Assembly (NCBI GenBank): GCA_024234875.1 | Contig: JACKNM010000009.1 | Span: forward strand, 186,001-250,000 | DNA from: Ectothiorhodospiraceae bacterium | Lineage (GTDB): Bacteria > Pseudomonadota > Gammaproteobacteria > HK1 | Direction: 5' to 3' | Length of the DNA stretch: 64,000 nucleotides | Part shown: piece after piece, positions 10,949-20,014 of the stretch | Position numbering within the stretch: position 1 is the stretch's first letter | Layout of the letters: every line of letters begins with the position of its first letter | Translations under genes and position numbers: made by a program | Notes under the pieces: generated by a model | The model's database searches: none | Told to the model about the DNA's origin: nothing | The model's input: only the letters and a program-made list of their open reading frames with translations

Positions 10949-12172
10949 ATGAGCAAGTTCGATTCGCGCCTGCGCGCTGCACTGGTCGCATTTCTGGTCG
11001 CCGCACTGCCCGCTGCCGGCGCGCAGGAACGCGGTGTGACCGACACATCCATCAAGATCGGAGCGCTGGGGCCGTTCACCGGCAAGGCCGCTCTGTTCAA
11101 CCCGCTCAACTACGGGTCGATCGCGTACATGCGTTACGTGAACGACATGGGCGGCGTCTGGGGTCGCAAGTTCGACATCGTCCTCGGCGACAGCGCCTGC
11201 GCCGAGGCGAAGGGAATCGCGGCCGCCAAGAAGCTCATCTTCGACGACCAGGCATTCATGATTCTCGGCAATCCGTGCAGTGGCGTCGCGATGGCGATCA
11301 AGCCGACGCTGATCCAGGAGAACGTGGTCTGGAGCGGCGTCTCCGCGAACCCGCGGATCGACGGCTCCGTCGGTTCCGGCGGTGACGGTCCTCCTCCGAA
11401 GTACATGTTCCACACCACGCCCAACGGCTACTTCAGCGGCCTGACCATGGGCAAGTTCATGATGACCAAGCCCGGTGCCAAGCGCATCGCCTTCGTCGCC
11501 CACACCAACGACTGGGCCCGCGGCTACTGCGACCCGGCGAAGGAGTACATCGAGGCGAACGGCGGCGAGGTCGTCCTCGATACCGCGATGGAGCGCGGCT
11601 CGACCGACGCCACCGCCCAGGTCCTGCAGATCAAGGCCCAGAACGTCGACGGCATCCTCGGCTGCCTGTATCAGCCGGAGTTGGTGGTGCTGCTCAAGGA
11701 CGCGCACAAGTACCAGCTCGGGGTGCCGGTGATCGGCGCGTTGGGCGCGGACTTCGGGCAGACGGTGCAGCAGGTCGGCAATCCCGACGCGGTCAACGGG
11801 GTGTTCTTCCAGGGCCACCTGTACAAGGACAAGATCGGCGCCCCGTCGCTCGAGTGGGCACGGCAAATCCTGGTCAAGTACCTGACCAAGGACGAGCTGC
11901 CCTCCGACGGCGAGCCGACGCACTTCTACTACTTCGGCATGTTCAACGGCATCGGCGTGGTCGAGGGCTTCCGGCGGGCCGGGCGCGAGCTCACCCGTGA
12001 CACCTACATCAAGGCGGTCGAGACCCTGAACGACTTCGACACCAATCTCGGTGCCGGCCGCGTGACGATCACCGCCGACCAGCACATCGGGGTCAGCAAC
12101 ATGTTCTTCAACGGCCTCGACGAGAAGGGCAACGAGGTCATCTTCACCGCCTACGGCAAGCCGCTGCACTAG
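10949..12172 (+). CDS. Branched-chain amino acid/amide-type ABC transporter, substrate-binding protein
   Basis: A 407-residue periplasmic binding protein of the LivJ/Peripla_BP_6 class. ATG 10949 is preceded by AGGAGGAGGA, and a longer upstream frame was rejected on that basis. A signal peptide ends near residue 25 (AAGA/QE). The mature protein starts VTDTSIKIGALGPFTGKAA, the standard opening of the family, and two Rossmann lobes follow (IAFVAHTNDWARGYCDPAKEY in the second). It delivers its ligand to the membrane genes that follow. The specificity cannot be read from sequence; the family covers amino acids, amides and urea-like compounds. The five-gene importer converges on hyuB-hyuA. Confidence 0.88.
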   Translation: MSKFDSRLRAALVAFLVAALPAAGAQERGVTDTSIKIGALGPFTGKAALFNPLNYGSIAYMRYVNDMGGVWGRKFDIVLGDSACAEAKGIAAAKKLIFDDQAFMILGNPCSGVAMAIKPTLIQENVVWSGVSANPRIDGSVGSGGDGPPPKYMFHTTPNGYFSGLTMGKFMMTKPGAKRIAFVAHTNDWARGYCDPAKEYIEANGGEVVLDTAMERGSTDATAQVLQIKAQNVDGILGCLYQPELVVLLKDAHKYQLGVPVIGALGADFGQTVQQVGNPDAVNGVFFQGHLYKDKIGAPSLEWARQILVKYLTKDELPSDGEPTHFYYFGMFNGIGVVEGFRRAGRELTRDTYIKAVETLNDFDTNLGAGRVTITADQHIGVSNMFFNGLDEKGNEVIFTAYGKPLH

Positions 12173-12271
12173 GGCGCCACCTCGGCGGCGCGGGAGGGGA
12201 CGCACCCGCGCCGCCGACGAGGATCCGCCGGCGCCACCCGACGTGGTGGCACCGACGGCGGGGGACGAACG

Positions 12272-13150
12272 ATGCTGGCTCTGCTGCCCCAGCTCCTGGT
12301 GAGCGGGATCGCGATCGGCATGCTCTATGCGCTGATCGCGCTGTCCATGACCATCCTGTACCGCGCCACCACGGTGGTGAACTTCGGCCACGGCGACCTG
12401 GTCATGGTCGCGGCGTACCTGCTCACGATTTTCGCCGTCAACGCCACCCTGCCCTTCGTTCCCGCCCTGCTGTTGTCGGTCGCGGTGCTGTTCGCGTTCG
12501 GCTTCCTGCTCCACCGCGCCTTCATCTGGCCCATCATCCGCGGCCCCCATCTCAGCCTGGCGATGATGGCCATCGCCGTCGGCTACTCCGTGCGTGGTCT
12601 GGTGCGTCTCGAGTACGGGCAGGAGGCGGTGCGGATGCCGCGACCGTTCGCAGAGAAGATCTTCTTCGTGAACAACGTCGTCATCACCCTCGACGAGATC
12701 GCGTTCTGCGTCGTGGTGCTGGTGATGCTGGTGGCGAGCTACGTGGTGTTCTCCAAGACGCGCTTCGGGCGCATCGTCCAGGCGATGTTCCAGACCCAGC
12801 GCGGAGCATCGCTCGTCGGCATCAACGTGATGCAGTACAACAACGTCATCTGGGGCGTCGGCTGCGCGCTCGGAGCCCTGGGCGGCGTCCTGCTCGGCCT
12901 GATCCTCATCCTCGATCCCGATGTCGGCGCCTGGACGCTGCTGCGCGGATTCGCGGCCATGACCCTCGGCGGATTCGGCTCGCTCCATGGTGCGGTCGTG
13001 GGCGGGCTGCTGATCGGGGTGCTGGAGAAGGTGCTCGGCACCTACGTCTCGACCGCCTTCATCGACATCACTTGCTACCTGGTCATCATCGTCGTGCTCC
13101 TGATCCGCCCTCGTGGGCTGTTCGGGCAACACGCGACGCTGCGTGTGTGA
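12272..13150 (+). CDS. ABC transporter permease, LivH type
   Basis: A 292-residue inner-membrane permease with about eight hydrophobic segments and the LivH signatures GMLYALIALSMTILYRATTVVNFGHGD near the start and TLGGFGSLHGAVVGGLLIGVLE near the end. It forms the translocation channel with the following LivM-type protein. It lies 99 bp after the binding-protein gene; that spacer is GC-rich and shows no ORF of its own. The ATG at 12272 is preceded by GGGGGACGA, a weak ribosome binding site. Confidence 0.9.
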   Translation: MLALLPQLLVSGIAIGMLYALIALSMTILYRATTVVNFGHGDLVMVAAYLLTIFAVNATLPFVPALLLSVAVLFAFGFLLHRAFIWPIIRGPHLSLAMMAIAVGYSVRGLVRLEYGQEAVRMPRPFAEKIFFVNNVVITLDEIAFCVVVLVMLVASYVVFSKTRFGRIVQAMFQTQRGASLVGINVMQYNNVIWGVGCALGALGGVLLGLILILDPDVGAWTLLRGFAAMTLGGFGSLHGAVVGGLLIGVLEKVLGTYVSTAFIDITCYLVIIVVLLIRPRGLFGQHATLRV

Positions 13151-13184
13151 CGGCACCCAGAGCTCGCGCGGAGAAACCGAGACG

Positions 13185-14135
13185 ATGAGACTCACGCGCC
13201 GTGCGTTCTGGCTCCTGCCTCTGCTCGCGTTGCCGCTCCCGCTGGTGTTGAACCAGTACTACCAGTACGTGGTCAACCTGATCCTGGTCTACGTGCTCGT
13301 CGGCGTGGGCTTCAACATCGTCGTCGGCAATCTCGGGCAGCTCGCGTTCTCGAACGTCGCCTTCTTCGGGATCGGCGCCTACGCATCGGCCATCCTCACC
13401 ACCAAGCTCGGGATGCCCTGGTGGCTCACCGTCATCCCCGCAGGCCTGATCGGCGCGCTGGCCGGCTGCGCCGCGAGCATCCCCGCGCTGCGTGGCGTGC
13501 GCCTGTTCTACCTCGCCATCATGACGCTGGCGTTCGGCGAGCTGATGCGGTGGTCGTACATCCGCACCCCGGTCCTGACCGGCGGATCGATGGGCCTGAG
13601 CGTACCGCCGGCGGAGGTCCTCGGCTGGACGCTGACCCGAGACGACCAGAAGTTCTACGTCTTCCTGTTCATCGTGGTGGTGGTCGTGGTGTGCACGAAC
13701 CGCATCCTCGAGTCACGGATCGGTCGCGCGTTCCAGGCAATCAAGAACGACGAGAAGGCGGCGGCGGCCATGGCGATCGCGACCAGCCGATACTTCCTCC
13801 TCGCCTTCGCGCTGAGCGGATTCGTCGTCGGCATCGGTGGTGCGATGTACGCGGCCCTGGTCGGGCACCTCTCTCCGGAGGCCTTCGACCTCGTCCAGCT
13901 CATCCAGCAGTTCGCCATCATCATGGTCGGCGGGCTGGGGAGTCTCGCCGGCTCGGTCCTCGGCGCCATCCTGATCACCGCGACGCCGGAGATCTTTCGC
14001 GACTGGCCAGGCTTCGAGGAGCTGATGTTCGGGGTGGTGATCGTGCTGGTCATCATGTTCCTGCCACGCGGACTGGTCAGTCTGCTCGCCAGGATCCACC
14101 CGGTGTTCAAGGACCGCTTCTACCAGGACGACTGA
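13185..14135 (+). CDS. ABC transporter permease, LivM type
   Basis: A 316-residue permease, the partner of the LivH-type protein. ATG 13185 is preferred over an upstream in-frame ATG at 13113, which lies inside livH. The hydrophobic N terminus begins straight after MRLTRRAFW, and GGAGAAACC precedes the codon. Family signatures visible are NIVVGNLGQLAFSNVAFFGIGAYASA and the late GGLGSLAGSVLGAILITATPE block, with ESRIGRAFQAIKNDEKAAAAMAI as the cytoplasmic coupling loop toward the ATPases. Its stop is 1 bp before the next start, so the genes are coupled. Confidence 0.9.
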   Translation: MRLTRRAFWLLPLLALPLPLVLNQYYQYVVNLILVYVLVGVGFNIVVGNLGQLAFSNVAFFGIGAYASAILTTKLGMPWWLTVIPAGLIGALAGCAASIPALRGVRLFYLAIMTLAFGELMRWSYIRTPVLTGGSMGLSVPPAEVLGWTLTRDDQKFYVFLFIVVVVVVCTNRILESRIGRAFQAIKNDEKAAAAMAIATSRYFLLAFALSGFVVGIGGAMYAALVGHLSPEAFDLVQLIQQFAIIMVGGLGSLAGSVLGAILITATPEIFRDWPGFEELMFGVVIVLVIMFLPRGLVSLLARIHPVFKDRFYQDD

Positions 14136-14136
14136 C

Positions 14137-14895
14137 GTGGCGTTGCTCGAGGTCGAGGGTGCGACGGTGCAGTTCGGCGGTCTGACCGCCGTCAGCGACG
14201 TGAGCTTCACCGTGGAGCCGGGGACCGTGCGCGCGCTGATCGGACCGAACGGAGCCGGCAAGACGACGTTGTTCCGTGCCATCGCACGCGACGAGCAGCT
14301 GAGCCGCGGCAGCGTTCGATTCCGCGGCGAGCCGATTCACCAGCTGACACCGAACGAGGTCTCGAGGCGCGGGGTGCGCCGGACCTTCCAGAACGGTGGG
14401 CTGTTCGGTGACCTCACCGCCCTGGAGAACGTCCTGACCGGGCTCCACATCGAGATCGACAGCTCCCTGCTCGGCCTCGTCGTGGGCTCCAAGCGCTCGC
14501 GCGCATCCGAGCGCGCCGCCACCAGGCGAGCGCGCGAGCTGCTGGAGATGATGGGTATCGGGCATGTCGCCGACCAGTTCGCCCGCGATCTCTCCGGCGG
14601 CCAGCAGCGCATGGTCGAGATCGTGCGCGCACTGGCCACCGACCCGCCGTTGCTCCTGCTCGACGAGCCCGCCGTCGGCCTCGCCCCACCGGTGCGGCTG
14701 GAGTTGCTCGAGATCATCCGCCGACTGGTGGAGACCCGGGGGACCGCGGTGCTCCTCATCGAGCATGCCATCGAGTTCGTGATGACCGTCTCCGACTCGA
14801 TCATGGTGCTCAACAACGGCACCCTGATCGCCGAGGGCACACCCGACGAGGTGCGCCAGAATCGCGAGGTGCTGGAGGCCTACCTTGGCCGCTGA
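14137..14895 (+). CDS. ABC transporter ATP-binding protein, LivG type
   Basis: A 252-residue ATPase started by GTG 14137, one base after the livM stop. Walker A is GPNGAGKTT (36-44), the Q loop region is RRTFQNGGLFGDLTALENV, the signature is LSGGQQRMVEI, and Walker B is LLLLDEPAVGLAP. LivG-type proteins carry a longer insert before the signature, seen here as the stretch around SLLGLVVGSKRSRASERAA. It hydrolyses ATP with the LivF-type protein to power import. Its end overlaps the next gene by 11 nt. Confidence 0.92.
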   Translation: MALLEVEGATVQFGGLTAVSDVSFTVEPGTVRALIGPNGAGKTTLFRAIARDEQLSRGSVRFRGEPIHQLTPNEVSRRGVRRTFQNGGLFGDLTALENVLTGLHIEIDSSLLGLVVGSKRSRASERAATRRARELLEMMGIGHVADQFARDLSGGQQRMVEIVRALATDPPLLLLDEPAVGLAPPVRLELLEIIRRLVETRGTAVLLIEHAIEFVMTVSDSIMVLNNGTLIAEGTPDEVRQNREVLEAYLGR

Positions 14896-15595
14896 ACCGC
14901 TGCTCCGGATGACCGACGTCGTCGCCGGCTATGGCGACAGCCTGATCCTGCGCGGCGTCAGCCTGGCGGTGGAGAGCCGCGAGATCGTCACCCTCCTCGG
15001 CGCGAACGGGAGTGGGAAGTCCACCATCCTGAACACCATCAGCGGCTTCGTGCGCCCCCGAGAGGGAGCGATCGAGATCGCCGGTGCGTCGATCGGGGGG
15101 TTGCCACCTCACCGCACGTTCCGACACGGGGTGGTCCAGGTGTCGCAGGCACGCGATCTGTTCGGCGATCTCTCCGTGAGCGAGAACCTCAAGCTCGGCT
15201 GCATCGTCCACGGCGACGAGAGTGCCGGACTCGCGCGCGTGTACGACTACTTCCCGCGCCTCGCCGAGCGCCGCTCACAACGCGTCAGCACCATGTCGGG
15301 CGGCGAGCAACAGATGGTGGCGTTGGGGCGCGCGCTGATGAGTCAGCCGCGCCTGCTCCTCCTCGACGAGCCCTCGGGCGGACTGTCACCGCGGTTCGTC
15401 GAGGAGATCGGCGAGATCGCAAAGCGCATGCGCGCCGACGGCCTGACCATCCTGCTGGTCGAGCAGAACCTGCGCCTCGCGCTGGCGGTGAGCGACCGCT
15501 ACCTCATCCTGCGCGACGGCAAGGTCGTCGACGGCGGTGACGCGGCGAGCATGCAGGGCTCCCACGAGGACATCGTGCGGCGGATCTATCTCTGA
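14885..15595 (+). CDS. ABC transporter ATP-binding protein, LivF type
   Basis: A 236-residue ATPase, the last gene of the importer. The start is a TTG at 14885 inside the end of livG (11-nt overlap); no better start is seen in frame. Walker A GANGSGKST (39-47), signature MSGGEQQMVALGRAL and Walker B LLLLDEPSGGLSP are intact, and the LVEQNLRLAL switch-histidine region has Gln-Asn as usual in LivF. It is followed by a perfect 11-bp inverted repeat and then by the oppositely oriented hyuB. Confidence 0.92.
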   Translation: MAAEPLLRMTDVVAGYGDSLILRGVSLAVESREIVTLLGANGSGKSTILNTISGFVRPREGAIEIAGASIGGLPPHRTFRHGVVQVSQARDLFGDLSVSENLKLGCIVHGDESAGLARVYDYFPRLAERRSQRVSTMSGGEQQMVALGRALMSQPRLLLLDEPSGGLSPRFVEEIGEIAKRMRADGLTILLVEQNLRLALAVSDRYLILRDGKVVDGGDAASMQGSHEDIVRRIYL

Positions 15596-15600
15596 GGCGA

Positions 15601-15627
15601 CGCACGACGCCACCGAGGCGTCGTGCG
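15601..15627. terminator. Hairpin between convergent livF and hyuB
   Basis: A perfect inverted repeat, CGCACGACGCC and GGCGTCGTGCG, with a 5-base ACCGA loop, six bases after the livF stop. There is no T-run on either side, so it is a terminator candidate only by position and stability. It would serve both converging transcripts. Confidence 0.6.
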
Positions 15628-15694
15628 CATTCGGCGGCCGGGGCGCTCACCCTCGGCAGGCCCCGCATCCGCCAGCGACCGCGCATCCGCCCCC

Positions 15695-17692
15695 TCAGTC
15701 CGACGCCAGACCCTCGAGCTCGGGGTACCGCGCGGCGATGGCTCGAAACGCGGCCCGGACCTCCGCGCCGTCACCGCGCCGCTCTTGCGGAGCCATCGCC
15801 TCCAACGCCTCGAACACCCGGTGCTTGACGAAGAACCGCCAGTCCACCGGGAGACGCGCCAGGATCTCGGTGAGCGCGGTGTAGTTCTGCCGGGTCCAGA
15901 TCCCCTCGAAGGCCACTCGCTCGGCGTTGTAGCCGAAGCCGGTCCGTCCATCGGCGGCGCGCATCTGCGCGCGCAGGGCGTCGGTCGCGTCGACGTCGAC
16001 GGCGCCGTCGACGATGACCACACCGTACTCGTCCCGTGCCGACTCGACGCCGACGAAGCCACGCTCGACGTCGGCAAGGACCCGGGAAGGCTCACGGTCG
16101 AGCGGCGACCCGAAGCCGCCCGCCCCCGACGAGGTGATCCGAATCACGTCGCCAGGACCGATGCGCACCACGTCCGTGTTACCGAGATCCGTCTCGTGAT
16201 TGGAGTCGGGGTTGAGGAAGAAGGAGGACGGCTTGCCGGCAAATCCCCCCATCGCGCCCCATGGCGTGAACCTGGTGCGGTCGCGGTTGCGCGCGGTGAC
16301 CACGGTGTTCGGGCTGAACACCTGGAACTCCAGCGTGGTGCCGGTGCCACCGCGCCAACGACCGGCGCCGCCGGAGTCGCACGCGAGCCCGTACCGCAGG
16401 ATCTTCACCGGAACCTCGGCCTCGTTGATCTCGACCGGCGTGTTCTTCAGGAAGCCGAAGTTGGCCCCCGACCCCTCGGTGCCATCACGGAAGGCGACCG
16501 CTCCGGCGCCGCCGGTGATCGGATCGAGGTTGGCCATGATCTTGCGGCCGGTACGGCTGTCGGTGGTGCGCAGGTTGATGAGCGGCCCACCGTCGCCGCA
16601 AGCCGCCGGCACCAGATCGGGAAGCGCCTGGGCGAAGGCACCGAACACGCACGACATCAGGCGCATGACGCCGAGACTGCGCATTCCGACCGCGGCCGGG
16701 AACTGCGGGTTCACGATCGAGCCCTCCGGCACCACACAGCGCGCCGGGCGCAGCAGTCCGCTGTTCAGCAACACCGTCGGATCCGCGGTGTACATCACGT
16801 ACATGTACGGAATCAGCAGCAACACGTGGCGCGGGTCACCACCGGTCGGGATGTTCAGCGAGGCGGTGACCTGGGGATCGCTCTCCGAGAAATCGAACTC
16901 GATCTCGTCACCGGCGACCCGCATGCTCACCGCCAGACGGCACGGCTTGCCGTCGACCGCGTCCTCGTCCATGTAGTCGGCGAAGAAGTACTCGCCATCG
17001 GGAATGCGCCGGATCACGAGGCGCGCCTGCTCCTCCGCGTAGTCGAGCAAGTCCTGGATGCCCTGGCGGAAGGTGTCGATCCCGAAGCGGCGGATCATCT
17101 CGTGGACCTTCCGCTCCCCGGTGTGCATCGCCGCGATCTGGGCCTTCAGATCGCCCCAGTTCTGCTCCGGCATCCGCACGTTGAGCAGCATGACGTCGAG
17201 CAGCTCCCGGTTCAGCTCGCCGCGTTTGTAGAGCTTCGACGGCGGAAACCGAATACCCTCCTGGTGCACCTCGAAGTTCGCGCGCGACAGGCTCGCGGGT
17301 ACCGCGCCGCCGACGTCGGTGTTGTGCACGTGGCCGACCGCGAAGCAGACCAGCTCTCCCTGGTGGAAGATCGGCTTCCACAGGTGCACGTCCGGCGAAT
17401 GGGTGCAGACGAAGCCGCTGTAGGGATCGTTGGTCATGCAGATGTCGCCCTCCTCGTACTCGTCGACGAGGGCGATGGCGCGACCGTAGTCGAGCCCCAC
17501 GAACCAGGTCGCGCCGAGATCGTACGGGGAGGCGAAGGTCTTGCCGTCCGGGGTGGCGAGCCCGGTGGTGAAGTCCTCGGTCTCCTTGACGAAGGTCGAG
17601 TGCGCGGTGCGAAAGAGGGTGTGCGCCATGCTCTCGGTGGCTGCCGCACAGTGGTTGGCGAGGATCTGCAGGGTGATGCGGTCGATGGCCAT
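15695..17692 (-). CDS. Hydantoinase B/oxoprolinase family protein, HyuB type
   Basis: A 665-residue HyuB-type subunit. With HyuA it forms ATP-dependent N-methylhydantoinase, acetone/acetophenone carboxylase-like or oxoprolinase-like enzymes that open cyclic imides or lactams. Family blocks are visible: ITLQILANHCAAATESMAHTL at the start, ATWFVGLDYGRAI, DICMTNDPYSG, HNTDVGGAVPASL, and in the C-terminal half SGGAGRWRGGTGT and GGFAGKPSSF. The start ATG 17692 shares one base with the hyuA stop (TGATG), so the two subunits are coupled. The neighbouring importer suggests the substrate is taken up from outside, which is inference. Confidence 0.88.
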   Translation of the reverse strand: MAIDRITLQILANHCAAATESMAHTLFRTAHSTFVKETEDFTTGLATPDGKTFASPYDLGATWFVGLDYGRAIALVDEYEEGDICMTNDPYSGFVCTHSPDVHLWKPIFHQGELVCFAVGHVHNTDVGGAVPASLSRANFEVHQEGIRFPPSKLYKRGELNRELLDVMLLNVRMPEQNWGDLKAQIAAMHTGERKVHEMIRRFGIDTFRQGIQDLLDYAEEQARLVIRRIPDGEYFFADYMDEDAVDGKPCRLAVSMRVAGDEIEFDFSESDPQVTASLNIPTGGDPRHVLLLIPYMYVMYTADPTVLLNSGLLRPARCVVPEGSIVNPQFPAAVGMRSLGVMRLMSCVFGAFAQALPDLVPAACGDGGPLINLRTTDSRTGRKIMANLDPITGGAGAVAFRDGTEGSGANFGFLKNTPVEINEAEVPVKILRYGLACDSGGAGRWRGGTGTTLEFQVFSPNTVVTARNRDRTRFTPWGAMGGFAGKPSSFFLNPDSNHETDLGNTDVVRIGPGDVIRITSSGAGGFGSPLDREPSRVLADVERGFVGVESARDEYGVVIVDGAVDVDATDALRAQMRAADGRTGFGYNAERVAFEGIWTRQNYTALTEILARLPVDWRFFVKHRVFEALEAMAPQERRGDGAEVRAAFRAIAARYPELEGLASD

Positions 17693-19764
17693 CAGTTGCC
17701 TCCTTCGCCCAGACCGGCGCCGGCGGCGCCGAAGGTGAGGACCAGGTTGCCGAACCGGTCGACGCGCCCGGCATAGCCACCGGGCACGCAGGTGGTGCAG
17801 TCACTCTGCGCGATCACGCAGGGTCCGTCGAGGCGGTGGCCGGCTCGCAGCTTCTCCCGAGCATAGATCGGGATCGGCTGGCGGGTGCCGTCGACGAACA
17901 CCTCGATCGATCGCTCCGGCTCGGCCTGCGCATCCACCGGCTCGGTGGCGGGGATGCGCGGCTTCGGGCTCAGGCCCACGATGACCATACGCAGGTTGAT
18001 GATCTGCACCGGGGCCTCGCGGTCGGCATGCTCGTAGACCTGCTCGTGCTCGCGATGGAAGGCCTCGGCCATGCCCGCGACGTTGCCCGCGGCGACGTCC
18101 CCGGCATCGAGGGTGCATTCGATCTCGAAGGACTGACCCCGATAGCGCATGTCCGCCGAGTACACCAGCCGGTAGTCACCCTGGTAGTGCTGCTCCTCGC
18201 GCAACCAGTGCACGGCCTGGCGCTCGAGCTCGGCGAAGCCGTCACGAATGCGCCCGGTGACGCTGTCGTCGAGCTCGATGAACACGGTCGAGATGAAGTC
18301 GTTCTTGATGTCCGCGATCAGGCCGCCGAGCGCGCTCAGCACACCCGGTGTCGGCGGCACCACGACGTTCGCCATGCCGAGCTCGCGGGCGAGGAAGCAG
18401 GCCATCATCGGCCCGGCGCCGCCGAATGCCTGCATCGCGAAGTCGCGCGGATCCATGCCGTAGTGGGAGACCAGCTTGCTGACCTCCATGTACATGCCGG
18501 ACACCGCGATGTCGATGATCGCCTGCGCCGTCTCCTCGACGGTCCGACCGATCGGATCCGCGACCGTGCGCAGCGCCTGGCGCGCGCGCTCGACGTCGAT
18601 GGTGATCGCGCTGTAGCCGAGATCGAACTGCCCGATGTAGCCGAGGGCCACGAAGGCGTCGGTGATCGTCGGTCGCTCGCCGCCGCGGCCGTAGCAGGCA
18701 GGCCCCGGTGTCGAGCCGGCGCTCTCCGGCCCGACCTTGAGCACGCCGAGCTCGTCGACCCAGGCAATCGATCCACCACCGGCGCCGATGGAGGTGACCG
18801 CCACCGAGGGGATGTAGATCGGGAACTCGCCGATGACCTCCCCGACGCCGTACTGCGGCATGCCATCGCGGATGAACGCGACGTCGGCACTGGTACCACC
18901 GATGTCGAGGCTCATGGTGTTGGTGAAGCCGGAGAGGCGGGCGACGAAGCTCGCGCCGATGACCCCGGCTGCGGTGCCGGAGAGAATCATCTGCACGCAC
19001 GCGCTCTTGCCGAGCTCCGCGCTCATCACGCCGCCGTTCGACTTGGTGACCAGTGGCTCCGCCGGCACGCCGACCTCGGCCAGGGCGCGCTGCAACGAGG
19101 TGAGGTAGTGGCTCACCCGTGGCTGCACGTAGCCGTGGATGACCGCGGTGGTGGTGCGCTCGTACTCGCGGATGATCGACCACACGTCGCTCGAGCAGAA
19201 CACCGGCAACCCGGGCGCGGCACGCTCGACGATGGCCTTGACCTGGTGCTCGTGGGCGGGATTGCGGTAGGCGTTGATCAGCGCGACGACGATTCCCTCC
19301 GCCCCCCTCGCCCGCGCCCCGTCGAGCGCGGCGAGGACGCTCGCCTCGTCGACCGGCAGGTCCTCACGACCGTCGGCACGCAGCCGCTCGCGGACCGGGA
19401 ACACGCGCTCCTTGGTGATCAGGGGCTCGGGGCGCCGCGAGTGCAGCGAGTACGGATCGGGCATCTTCAGCCGTGCGACCTCGAGCACGTCGACGAAGTT
19501 CTCGGTCGTGAACAGGGCGAGACGCACGCCCTTGCGCTGGATGACGGTGTTGACGCCGACGGTCGTGCCGTGGGTGAAGTACTCGATGCTCGACGGGACC
19601 ACACCATAGCGCTCGTGGAGCGCGGCGATGCCGGTCATCACCTCCGAGCCGGGTCGGTCGGGCGTCGACAGCACCTTGAGCGTGTGGAGCTGATTGGTCT
19701 CGTCGTCGAACGCGCAGAAGTCGGTGAACGTGCCGCCGATGTCGACACCGACACGATATGCCAT
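17692..19764 (-). CDS. Hydantoinase/oxoprolinase family protein, HyuA type
   Basis: A 690-residue HyuA-type ATPase subunit. ATG 19764 gives the family start MAYRVGVDIGGTFTD, the actin/ASKHA phosphate-binding loop. Further signatures are THGTTVGVNTVIQRKG near residue 70, LDIGGTSADVAF in the middle (second phosphate loop) and GPACYGRGGERPTITDA. The C-terminal domain carries RYRGQSFEIE. The subunit activates the substrate carbonyl with ATP for the HyuB subunit. It is transcribed toward hyuB with a 1-nt overlap. The 250 bp upstream (19765-20014) hold a small hairpin TCCGC-GTA-GCGGA at about 19848-19861 and no clear promoter. Confidence 0.9.
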   Translation of the reverse strand: MAYRVGVDIGGTFTDFCAFDDETNQLHTLKVLSTPDRPGSEVMTGIAALHERYGVVPSSIEYFTHGTTVGVNTVIQRKGVRLALFTTENFVDVLEVARLKMPDPYSLHSRRPEPLITKERVFPVRERLRADGREDLPVDEASVLAALDGARARGAEGIVVALINAYRNPAHEHQVKAIVERAAPGLPVFCSSDVWSIIREYERTTTAVIHGYVQPRVSHYLTSLQRALAEVGVPAEPLVTKSNGGVMSAELGKSACVQMILSGTAAGVIGASFVARLSGFTNTMSLDIGGTSADVAFIRDGMPQYGVGEVIGEFPIYIPSVAVTSIGAGGGSIAWVDELGVLKVGPESAGSTPGPACYGRGGERPTITDAFVALGYIGQFDLGYSAITIDVERARQALRTVADPIGRTVEETAQAIIDIAVSGMYMEVSKLVSHYGMDPRDFAMQAFGGAGPMMACFLARELGMANVVVPPTPGVLSALGGLIADIKNDFISTVFIELDDSVTGRIRDGFAELERQAVHWLREEQHYQGDYRLVYSADMRYRGQSFEIECTLDAGDVAAGNVAGMAEAFHREHEQVYEHADREAPVQIINLRMVIVGLSPKPRIPATEPVDAQAEPERSIEVFVDGTRQPIPIYAREKLRAGHRLDGPCVIAQSDCTTCVPGGYAGRVDRFGNLVLTFGAAGAGLGEGGN

Positions 19765-20014
19765 GAGCGGCACCCCCCGTGCGAGCCTGTGGTCCAGAGC
19801 GCTGGTTGAATGGGGCGCACACCGTTACGGATGGGCGTGGCGGGCGCTCCGCGTAGCGGACTCGCATGCTAATGCGCGCGGCGAGCGCGCGCCACCGATT
19901 CCGCGCGCGGGCGCGACCACACCGGACGGGGACGACACGACATGAGGTCGCCGGTCGCGCGCGGCGGGAAGGGACCGCGCCGGGTCCCCTACCTCGGGCA
20001 GGCCGGAGTGTGCC

